64,000 bases of DNA from assembly GCA_037576215.1 (NCBI GenBank), contig JBANDB010000011.1:2046001-2110000 (forward strand), read 5' to 3'. Position 1 is the stretch's first letter; every line of letters starts with the position of its first letter. This DNA is from Armillaria gallica (Eukaryota > Basidiomycota > Agaricomycetes > Agaricales > Physalacriaceae). Under the pieces are notes generated by a model that did not search any database, was not told where the DNA came from, and saw only the letters and a list, made by a program, of their open reading frames with translations. Positions 34,038-42,962 of this stretch are shown in pieces. The position numbers and the translations under genes are program-made.

Positions 34038-34130
34038 TATCAGAATGAGCATGGAGAATACACAACTATTCCTGAAAATTCTGGTATTAGACAATTCATA
34101 TGGGAGCACTTCCAAAACCTAAATCGAATA

Positions 34131-36455
34131 GTGGAACGTATCAAATATGTTGGTTGCACATGGTCAGGAAAGAAAGCATATTTGTGTGTACCTGAGGCAG
34201 TCATAGTGGGACACAAGTGTACCTATGAGGGGCGAGTTCCAGAAGATGGAAAAGTTGACAAGATCAAAAACTGGGGTCCATGCCATGACCTTACAGATAT
34301 TCGTTCATTTTTGGGAACCTCTGGGATACTTCGCATATACATTCGCAATTACAGCCTTATTGCCAGGCCTCTAGTCAACCTCACCCGCAAAGGTGTAGAG
34401 TTCTACTGGGGGTCAGATCAAGAAGCTGCACAACATGCTTTGAAAGACGCAATCATAAACTCACCCGCTCTTCGCCCAATTAACTACAAATCAGAGGCAC
34501 CTGTAATTCTAGCTGTGGATACCAGTGCAGAAGCCGTTGGCTATGCCCTATTCCAACAAGACCCTAATAACCCCAAGCGACGATACCCTTCTCGTTTTGG
34601 ATCCATTGCACTCAACAAAACAGAATCTAACTATAGCCAACCCAAGCTTGAATTATACGGTCTTTATCGAGCCCTTAAGGAGGCTGCACTCTGGATTATA
34701 TCAGTGAAGAACCTGATTGTAGAGGTTGATGCAACTGCAATCAAAGGAATGATCAATAACCCAGATATGAATCCCAGTGCAGTTATCAACTGTTGGGTAG
34801 CTGGAATCCTCCTATTTCATTTCAAACTTGTACATGTACCAGGCAAGACTCATGGACCAGATGGCCTATCGAGAAGGCGTCCCCAACCAGGAGATCCCCC
34901 TCCTGAAGGAGATGATCTTGATTGGGTTGACAAATACTATGGCTTCCTTCATACTATAAACCTTCATCCAGATGTTCGTGCTTCAGGACGCAAAATTCTA
35001 AGCCCAATGCAAATATTTACAAAGGCAACCAGTCATCCATTAGTCCAGAACCCCATTCCATCAGATACCCCAATTATCATTCCACGTAATAAGAAAGCAA
35101 TAGCAGCAGATGAAAGACTAGAACATGTCAGACATTTTCTCTCTGATTTTACCCAACCTCCCAATCTTTCCAATGATCAACTGCGAACATTTGGAAATTA
35201 CACGTCAGAATTCTTCCTCAAAGATGGGGAACTTTGGAAACGAGATCCTGCAGGAGAGCACAAACTGGTTATACCACCAGACAGACGATATAAGGTCATG
35301 CAAATTGCTCATGATGAACTAGGACATAAAGGTGTCTATTCTGTTCGACAGCATATTCTCAAGCGCTATTGGTGGCCACAGATGCTATCAGACATCAAGT
35401 GGTTTGTGAAAACATGCCACTTGTGTCAGATACGTCAAACAGAAAAATGGCACATTCCTCCAGTTGTCTCTTATCCTGCACCACTATTTTCTAAGGCTTA
35501 TATCGATACCTTTCATCTTCCACGCTCAAATGGGTTCAAGTACATTGTTCATGCTCGCTGCTCTATGAGTGCATACCCAGAGTTTCGCATGCTTCGCAAG
35601 GAAAATGCAGAAGCCCTAGCACGTTTCATATTCGAAGACCTAATATGCCGATGGGGTTCACTTCGAGAAATTGTGACTGACAATGGTCCAGCATTTCTTG
35701 CTGCTCTAGAAATACTCAAAGGCCAATATGACATACATCATATAACTATCTCCCCTTACAACTCCCAAGCCCAAGGTGTTATTGAAAGACGTCACTATGA
35801 CTTTAGAGAAGCACTTTTCAAAGCAGCTGATGGAGTAGAAAAGAGATGGTCTTATGTCGCATATTCTGTGATATGGGCAGAACGTGTCACTCCACTCAAG
35901 ACATTAGGACAGAGCCCATACGAAGTAGCAACAGGTGTACCACCTATCCTTCCACTTGACATTGCAGAAGCATCCTTTCTCATTCCGCCACCTACATCGA
36001 CTCTGACAACTACAGAGCTGATCGCTCGTCGTGCAATCATACTGCAAAAACGGGAAGCTGATTTAGAAGCCATTCAGTCTAAAGTCTATGAATCGCGAGT
36101 CAAAGCAGTAAAGCGATGGGAAAAAGATCATGCCAACCGCATCATAGATTGGAAATTCAAGCACGGTGCTTTAGTCCTCATTAGGAATACAAGAGTTCAG
36201 TATGAGCTCAGTCGCAAGTTCAAACCTCGCTATCTTGGTCCCTTAGTAGTCATATCTCGCAATCAAGGTGGTGCATACATTCTGGCAGAACTAGATGGCA
36301 CCCTGCTTGAAAAACCAGTGGCTGCTTTCCACTGTATCCCATATCATCCTCGAGCATCTATTGATATACCAGATCTGGCTCAATTCCTGGATAGAGATCC
36401 TACGCAAATTCATGCTATGGAACAATCATCAGATACATTTGATGAAGATGTTTAA
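34131..36455 (+). CDS. Pol C-terminal part (RNase H and integrase) of the inner Ty3 element
   Basis: It continues the RT frame after the TGA at 34035. RT thumb/connection: HKCTYEGRVPEDGKVDKIKN, IRSFLGTSGILRIYIRNYS. RNase H: AVDTSAEAVGYALFQQD, KLELYGLYRALKEA, VEVDATAIKGM and GPDGLSRR. Integrase: zinc finger HDELGHKGVYSVRQHI ... CHLCQ; core IDTFHLP, TDNGPAFLAA, SQAQGVIERRH (D,D,E). It ends with a GPY-like module (RKFKPRYLGPLVVISRNQGG) and no chromodomain. Domains look complete. Confidence 0.9.
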   Translation: MERIKYVGCTWSGKKAYLCVPEAVIVGHKCTYEGRVPEDGKVDKIKNWGPCHDLTDIRSFLGTSGILRIYIRNYSLIARPLVNLTRKGVEFYWGSDQEAAQHALKDAIINSPALRPINYKSEAPVILAVDTSAEAVGYALFQQDPNNPKRRYPSRFGSIALNKTESNYSQPKLELYGLYRALKEAALWIISVKNLIVEVDATAIKGMINNPDMNPSAVINCWVAGILLFHFKLVHVPGKTHGPDGLSRRRPQPGDPPPEGDDLDWVDKYYGFLHTINLHPDVRASGRKILSPMQIFTKATSHPLVQNPIPSDTPIIIPRNKKAIAADERLEHVRHFLSDFTQPPNLSNDQLRTFGNYTSEFFLKDGELWKRDPAGEHKLVIPPDRRYKVMQIAHDELGHKGVYSVRQHILKRYWWPQMLSDIKWFVKTCHLCQIRQTEKWHIPPVVSYPAPLFSKAYIDTFHLPRSNGFKYIVHARCSMSAYPEFRMLRKENAEALARFIFEDLICRWGSLREIVTDNGPAFLAALEILKGQYDIHHITISPYNSQAQGVIERRHYDFREALFKAADGVEKRWSYVAYSVIWAERVTPLKTLGQSPYEVATGVPPILPLDIAEASFLIPPPTSTLTTTELIARRAIILQKREADLEAIQSKVYESRVKAVKRWEKDHANRIIDWKFKHGALVLIRNTRVQYELSRKFKPRYLGPLVVISRNQGGAYILAELDGTLLEKPVAAFHCIPYHPRASIDIPDLAQFLDRDPTQIHAMEQSSDTFDEDV

Positions 36456-36761
36456 ACTCGTCAACTCCTATATCATTCTGTCCCACATATATACTTGTCT
36501 ATTTACTGAAATTAAAATATTGAAATAAATCCTTTGCCTTTACAAACACCCAATCTGTTCTGACAGGAGTCAGAAATTTTTTTTGTTCCCTCCAGGGCAT
36601 CTCGGACATATGCTAAATAATCAGCCTCTTGGATCAAACCGCAATCAAAAGTCTTATCAGTGATCATAGCTTATCATGATATATTTATCCAACATCCCAA
36701 ATCAACGGAAGTTTCCCATATACCCGATTCATGGCTGCATTCTACAATATAGCAGCTGCGG

Positions 36762-36975
36762 CCGCAGTCTCAGAGACTTTTGCCATTGGTTCACACCTCG
36801 CATGATCCATTACCATGAGAAGGATATCATGGGTTCTAGCTGTGCCCGCAGTCTCAGAGACTTTTGCCATTGGTTCACACCTCACATGATCCATTACCAT
36901 GAGAAGGATCGCATGGGTTCTTGCTGATGCGCAGTCAGAGAGAATTGTGCCATTGGAATACACCTCATGTTGGAC
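36762..36975 (+). repeat. 84-bp tandem repeat, about 2.5 units
   Basis: CCGCAGTCTCAGAGACTTTT begins units at 36762 and 36846, and a diverged partial third unit starts near 36930 (GCGCAGTCAGAGAGA). Units one and two are nearly identical. They lie in the 3' extension of the inner Ty3 element, directly after integrase. Confidence 0.8.
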
Positions 36976-37737
36976 TACCCCAGAAGCTGTAAACACATGC
37001 AAAGCCAAGACTGTTTGCGCAATATTAAAGGCAGAGGACCTGCCCTAGCATCCTCAGTCTCGAGTAAAGGACCCTCACGCCACCCTCTGAGGCGCATCCT
37101 CTCAGACTCCTTCACTTAACTTCATGACTGCATGAAGGTGTCGTAACTGCTATGAATGGTGGTAGGCCAGCTGGGAAAACCCGTCGCAATACGTGAACGT
37201 GGAAGCACCAGTTTTAGTGTGTGTGTTTCGGAATCACCGCAGAGACGGATTATGCAGGGATAGGATTATGTGAAAATCCAATATGTTATATAGATTGCTC
37301 CAAACTCAATCGCAATTCATGGGTGTCTGTGCTATCTGAAATTCTCAAGTCCCTTCGCAAACAACTACTTAAGCGATTCAAGGATGTCTTTCAGATTGTC
37401 ACATTCTCAAGCTCATTTGCACTTTCATAAACTTCTCGTATAGCAATGTACAAATATCCATGGCAATATAGGTTCTCAAGTCCATTTGCCCACAACAACA
37501 AGCGCAATTCCCGGATGTTCCTATTACTTGTCACATGGACAGATTCTTACATCATTATAAATGACTAAAAATACGCATCATCATCAATAGTCTAAATCTC
37601 CTTTAATTTGATCCTAAGGAACAGAAACCGGCCCGGAGGCCAATTGTCGGTGTTCTAAAGGTGGTGCCTGGTTGATAGTCGCCAGATTGCCGATAGAAGC
37701 CTAAAAATCTTTTCTTACAACCACTCTGACCGTCTTC

Positions 37738-38223
37738 ATGCCAGACGTCATCTTTGCCTATCTCGCCCTCCTTGCATTACCAGCATCCTTGATTGTTGGG
37801 CTGGCCATTCTTTATTTCACCAAACCCTGCCGCCAGCGCCAACGGTCTTTCCATGCTTGCAACATCCCACTTCGCCAAATTGCTCTCTTTGATCCACATC
37901 CACTTCCAGTTGGAAGAGGAGACAAAATATCGAGCCATTCATCAGTGGCATCTATTTATTCCTTTACCATACCGGATAACCTTATCGACACTACCAAACC
38001 AGCCACTCCACCATTGATTTATCAGTACCCCTCCTCAACGGAGTCTCAAGCATCCACTCACTCTGACTTCGTTCAAGGGTCGTCGAGAGACCTCATCACA
38101 AGGCCAGACTCACCAACTCTTCCACGACCAGAAGCAGCCCTGGTCCTTCCTCCTCACCTATGCAATCTGCACATTCCATCACCACCAACGTATCCACCGC
38201 CTAGACCTCCGATGGATGTCTAG
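37738..38223 (+). CDS. Accessory ORF in env position: short membrane-anchored, proline-rich protein (161 aa)
   Basis: The ATG at 37738 starts a frame whose residues about 5-28 form a strong hydrophobic segment (FAYLALLALPASLIVGLAIL), followed by a basic patch (KPCRQRQR). The rest is Ser/Thr/Pro-rich and ends with PSPPTYPPPRPPMDV, which contains a PPTY (PPxY) motif of the kind that binds WW domains of Nedd4-type ubiquitin ligases. There is no N-terminal charge pattern of a classical cleaved signal and no second hydrophobic segment, so a type III single-pass topology is likely. It lies 1.3 kb after integrase within the inner Ty3 element. The role is unknown. Confidence 0.5.
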   Translation: MPDVIFAYLALLALPASLIVGLAILYFTKPCRQRQRSFHACNIPLRQIALFDPHPLPVGRGDKISSHSSVASIYSFTIPDNLIDTTKPATPPLIYQYPSSTESQASTHSDFVQGSSRDLITRPDSPTLPRPEAALVLPPHLCNLHIPSPPTYPPPRPPMDV

Positions 38224-38971
38224 GACACTGTATCTATGCTACCTCAATATTTCCAATTCAATGAAATTTTATTCCAGCCCTATCAATTGTATAAAGCCCA
38301 TTCGCATATCTTTTCTTTTTCTATTGTCATTTTCATTTCTTTGCTTTGGTTCAAAATTCTCTCAACCCTGAACATACGTTTTAAAATTCCTACTTGACTA
38401 CCAATACGCACTCAGACATGTCCTTGGGAAAGCTTCTTTACTCAATGCAGCCTGGCCCAATATCGCAAAAATCTCCGGTGCTATGGCTGTCATCTATTGC
38501 TTAACCTTGGCATAAACACAGTCTTTACAAAGCTGCCCAGGTCATCAAGTGGCGATAAAGAGACACGGCCTAGAAAGTAACGGCGCAACAACGGCAATAG
38601 CCAACACACAGGAACGCAGCCGAGAGGATGGGGGCCTGGTCCCTGACAGTCTGAAAGACGGCCTGAATGAGTCATGAATATTCTTCCTGCCATACACTAT
38701 TCAAATGAAACACTGCAATATTTAATTCCATGACAGCATACTTGCAACCTGTCGCAACACTATTTATTCATACATTCCAGGGCGCTCCCTTGGCCACCAT
38801 TCCATATGGCAGCAGCGGCTCCGGACCAAGAATAGTTCGTCAGTTGCCACGTCGGTCCCGAGAATACTCCTAGCGAGCCTGACAGAGTGGATAGCCCGGG
38901 AGCTATTCCAGATAAATTGATTTAAAAAGAAAAGAGAATTAACGTGTCTAAATTATTCACCACTGTGGAAA

Positions 38972-39238
38972 ATGACCACTGTTCTAAACATTGAAATCCC
39001 AAAAGCATACTGGGTAGCCCCTGCAATTATGGTGGCCGCCTTCTTAGGGTTCCGCCTATATGGAGCTTATGCCCTCTACTCTTTAAATCGTCCACGTGCC
39101 AATGAGCCAGCCTTCATCCAGTGCCTCTCGATAAGCCGAGGTGAATCACCCCTGTCACATCATGAGACAGTGGCCAGCGGCCAGCCAATGGAGCTCATGG
39201 CAATGCCGACACGGCCAGAGGCAGCTCACATGTCTTAA
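38972..39238 (+). CDS. Second accessory ORF: small single-pass membrane protein (88 aa)
   Basis: The frame starts MTTVLNIEIPKAYWVAPAIM and continues with a hydrophobic, small-residue segment (about residues 13-37) ending LYGAYALYSLNRPRAN. A polar 50-residue tail follows. It is the last plus-strand frame before the 3' LTR. Two membrane-anchored frames in a row in this place suggest a real accessory module, but each alone is short enough to be chance. Confidence 0.35.
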   Translation: MTTVLNIEIPKAYWVAPAIMVAAFLGFRLYGAYALYSLNRPRANEPAFIQCLSISRGESPLSHHETVASGQPMELMAMPTRPEAAHMS

Positions 39239-39334
39239 TGTTAAAAGAGAGGAGGCAAAGGAAGAGATGGGCATGATCGCATTGGGAGGAGCATAAGGCT
39301 AGCTAGGAAACATTTAAATATTAAATATCTATCC

Positions 39335-39556
39335 CTACTCTGAATCTGGACTGCCATAATCGATAGGAGAGAACACCTGCGCAGAATCATTATCATCCTC
39401 AGACACCAACTCCTCTCCTGCAACCACAGTGGGGTATGACATGTTGCCCTGCGAGTCGACACGTACTGCAAACTCCAGCATAACATCTTCACTCATTTCA
39501 ACCAGCAACCCTCCAACATATGCGAGCCCAGTGTCAAGAGCATAAATTGCCAGCAA
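39335..39556 (-). CDS. Antisense ORF in the 3' extension (73 aa), doubtful
   Basis: The minus-strand frame reads LAIYALDTGLAYVGGLLVEM ... LVSEDDNDSAQVFSPIDYGS, with acceptable protein-like composition and an acidic C-terminus. Upstream in the same strand (39556-39780) further coding-like sequence is visible in other frames (FYIQVLSHAVLFL). It may be a fragment of a captured host gene lying antisense to the element. No family was recognised. Confidence 0.25.
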   Translation of the reverse strand: MLAIYALDTGLAYVGGLLVEMSEDVMLEFAVRVDSQGNMSYPTVVAGEELVSEDDNDSAQVFSPIDYGSPDSE

Positions 39557-39794
39557 ATCCTTCCTAGCCCTGGCCTTAGCTTGTGCTTCAACAAAAGCCT
39601 TCAGGATAGCAATAGAGGTGAAGCGGATCTAGGGGTAATCCAGGAAGAGAACGGCATGCGAAAGGACTTGGATATAAAGCTCAGACATGCAATCCACAGC
39701 TTTATAGGCATCAATGCTGATGTGAATACATGATGTAAAGAAGTCTATATCTCCTGCATGAACGGGGACGTTCATAAATTATGTTCTCCCCAGT

Positions 39795-40439
39795 TGTGCA
39801 CATCCAGTACAGGCTGTGCACCAATGTGAGCTCTATCTCACATTTTGCTATGCTTCAAGACAGCATACAGGAAGAAGAGAACATCCTCTCCAGACTCCTA
39901 TCCAAGATCTCAGCATCAGATCACAATAAGAATCCAGATTCATGTAGCTAAAGTGTCTCATCATGATCTTTTGATCATCAAATATGGATCATTGTCCTCT
40001 CCTATTGTTCTATTGTTCTGTGATTCCATTGTTCTATCATCTGATCTCATTGTTCTGTACTCCCATTGTTCCTACCTATTGTTCCCCAAGTATGGAAACT
40101 CATTGTTCTCTAGTAGTATATAAGTAGCTGTAAGTTAGACAAAAGGAGGACTTTTTTTCCCCCATCTTTAGCCAGGTCTACCAATACATTTGCATTTACC
40201 CTCCAAGCATAGCTGCTGCCTAGCACCACCTAGGGCTCTATCACCAGGAGAATTTATATACAATTCAGTATCTGGAAACCATTGCCTAACATCTTTCTAA
40301 TCGTTAAATCTCAATAACCATTTCATTCATTTCAATTAATCCAGTACACATCTGTCAGAATCGTTGAAGCCCTCCTTGCATTCAAAAGAATTCGCCAGGA
40401 AACATATCTTCGGTTTACACCTAGTTTCCCAGCCTTACA
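39795..40439 (+). repeat. 3' LTR of the inner Ty3 element (645 bp)
   Basis: It is almost identical to the 5' LTR: one extra T in the T-run near 40155, one G/A near 40030, one T/A near 40414. There is no purine-rich tract directly before it (TTCTCCCCAGT), which is odd for a Ty3 element. Confidence 0.93.
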
Positions 40440-42960
40440 CCGGCCAATCGAGGATGCCTCTGATTTTGATGGGATCCATGCAGATGCTGCCTTCGCTGAT
40501 GATTACGCCTAGGTACTCCGTTTCCAGAACTTCAAACTTGCACTTCTCAGCCTTTAGGAACAGCTTGTGTTTTCTTAGGGTTGCCAATACCTCTTGTGTG
40601 ATCTGGTGATGCTCCTCCTTCGTCTTGGACATGATGAGGATGTCGTCAAGGTAGATAGTGACCTTCCCAGAGGCGATGAGGTTCTTGAAGATGTTGTTCA
40701 TCATCCACTGGAATGTCGCAGGGGAGTTGGTAAGTCCGAAGAACATTACTGTTGGTTCGTACAGGCCACGGTTGGTGCAGAAGGCTGCCTTCCATTCATC
40801 CTCCATTTTGATGCGAACATTATTATACCCCCATCGGACATCCAGTTTAGAGAAGTATTTGGCGCCACGTAACTTGTCCATGAGTTCTGAGATTAAAGGA
40901 AGCGGGTACCAATTTTTAATCGTCATTTCGTTAAGCTTCCAATAATCTTGAACTGGCCTTAGCTTGCCATCCTTCTTTTTGACAAAGAAGAACAGAGACG
41001 CCATAGGCGATTTGGAGGGGCGAATTCTTCCACTGGCTAGGTTCTCGTCGAGGAATTTGTCTAGCTCCTCTTGTTCTTGGCGGTTAAGCGGGTAGACTTT
41101 GCAGTCGAGATTAGCGTTAGCATTTGGGATGAGCTCGATGGCATGGTCCCACGGCTTAGGTTCGGGGAGTTCGTCGAAGCTCTCTTTGTTGAATAAGTCT
41201 TTGAAATCTCAACACCATTCGGGCACCATTTCTTCGAACGTTTTGGCTTTCTTCTCCAAGTTTGCTTTTGCCGCTAGGTCGTTGGCTACGTGACGCATCG
41301 CCCTGATGTGAATGGCTTCTTCAAAGTTTATCGCCAAGATAGTATCACCCTCCTCAAGCTCCTCATCCCATTTATCATATGGGTCTGCATCTGGAAGTGG
41401 AATCGGGGTATGTCAGCATTGGCATCGGGCGAAGGTCATTTTTCTGGTCCGCCAATTGATTAGTGGGTTGTGTTTGGCTAGCCAATCGTGGCTGAGGAAC
41501 ATGTCTCAGTCTTTTAGATCAGTGATGGCTAGATCTAGACTCTCGGCGTGATCCCTGATGATGATGCACAGTTCCACAAAGGTGGTGATTTTCCCAGTGC
41601 TATTCTTTGTTCTGTCCGCATTATATACGGTTATTGGTGCTGCAGTGGCGCAAGTGGGGAGGTTATGTTTCTCGACGAAGGTTCGGTCAATTGCACTGCT
41701 AGTGCAACCGCTGTCGATCAACGCTGATGAGTTAATATGGGTATGGCTCCCAGGAATCCCGATCTGGATGTCGGTGGTTAGGGCCTTCCCTCCCCCGCTT
41801 ACTCGGCAGACATAGCACTTGGGTTGTTGGAGTTCCTCCATTTGGTTTAGCGCGTTGACGTGCATAGCCTTCCACAACCCTTCTATCATTTTGTCGACTA
41901 CTTCCTCAACTCTCGTTTTGTGAATCCAATTTTTTAAGATCGCTCTCGCCTCTGATTCACTTCTCGCTTCCTTGATACCTCGTAATGTCCATTCTGCCTC
42001 GAAGGGTTTAAGCCATTCTTGCGGGACCTTCTCAGTCTTCGCACCAGGGCCTAGTGGCTTGGCTACCGTCGACTGGGTCACCTCAGGTGCTACAAGGGAT
42101 GCTCGGTTAGTCTTCTGGCTTAGTCAGAAACTAGTGTTGTCCTCATCGTCAGGGATTTCCTCTATACCTACTGAGTGCCCCCTATTCACTGCCTGGGCAC
42201 CAGCAGCTTCCAATCCGGCAGCTTTGCTGTCGTGCTTGAGCTTGGTCGGGGCCGTTGTGCATCCAACAGTTCTTGCCACATGCGCGTCTTCGCCAGGATT
42301 GCCTAGGGGGGTGTCACGCCCATCCTCATTGGAGGAATAGGATTGCTGCAAGTTCAGCTGGACCTCGGGGTCGTGCCGAGGCACAACAGACTCGACTTGA
42401 GCTAAATGAACGGTCTTACCAGCCCGGTCTGCTCCCTCGGGACTTAGTGAATCGTTCAGCCCCCGCCTAGGGCCTACACTGGCCTCGAGTTGCCCTTTGT
42501 TTTGACGGGCAGTCGCGCTCTGAGGACTCTTGCCTCGCTGCAGGCTGTTAGGCCATGCTGTCTGGTCCGTAATGCGCCCAGTCTTGAGGCTCGGAATGGC
42601 AAGCGACTCGTTCCCTGCGGTGTCAGGGTTCTCCAAGGGAGGCGCTTTCTTCTCTCCCCCATCCAGTCACCTTGGGGGCGCTGTTATGATGGGTGACACT
42701 ATGGTGGGTGCCTTTTTGTCTGATGCTTTCACTCGTAATGAGCTACTTGCCAAACGTTTAGCTGGTTGCACAGTCCCAGGGATGGCGGCCCCGCCTTCCT
42801 GTTTCGATTCTTCCTTAGATTCTATCTCAGTAGTGAAGTCGCAAAGGGGTTGTGGTATATTCGAATGCGTAATATCAACTACAGAAGTACAATGAGCCTG
42901 ACTAGTAGGCAACATGGGCATACCGGATGAAACTAAGTCCTTGGCCGAGTCAGTCAAATC
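40440..42960 (-). pseudogene. Chromodomain element pol, 5' part: linker, protease, reverse transcriptase
   Basis: In the -1 phase relative to gag. A long polar N-terminal part contains TGA at 42667 and 42124. The protease has ALIDSGCTSSAIDRTFV (D-S-G). TGA codons at 41506 (DLKD-stop-DMFLSHDWLAKH), 41413 and 41209 (PEWC-stop-DFKDLF) interrupt the linker to RT. RT has [61 protein letters not shown] and LGVIISEG, ending at ILDWP where the inner element sits. Each TGA can be read as a former CGA. Confidence 0.88.
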
Positions 42961-42962
42961 GT

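Larger units (their letters stand above)
29174..40439 (+). mobile_element. Young Ty3/gypsy element with separate gag-protease ORF and 3' accessory ORFs
   Basis: LTRs 29174-29817 (644 bp) and 39795-40439 (645 bp) differ at only about three positions. CCGG is duplicated at 29170-29173 and 40440-40443, inside pol of the chromodomain element. Order on the plus strand: PBS, gag-PR (30211-32721), RT (32721-34037), a stop, RNase H-integrase (34131-36455), then 3.3 kb with tandem repeats and two membrane-protein ORFs. This 3' extension is unusual. The only obvious coding defect in pol is one TGA at 34035. Confidence 0.92.
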
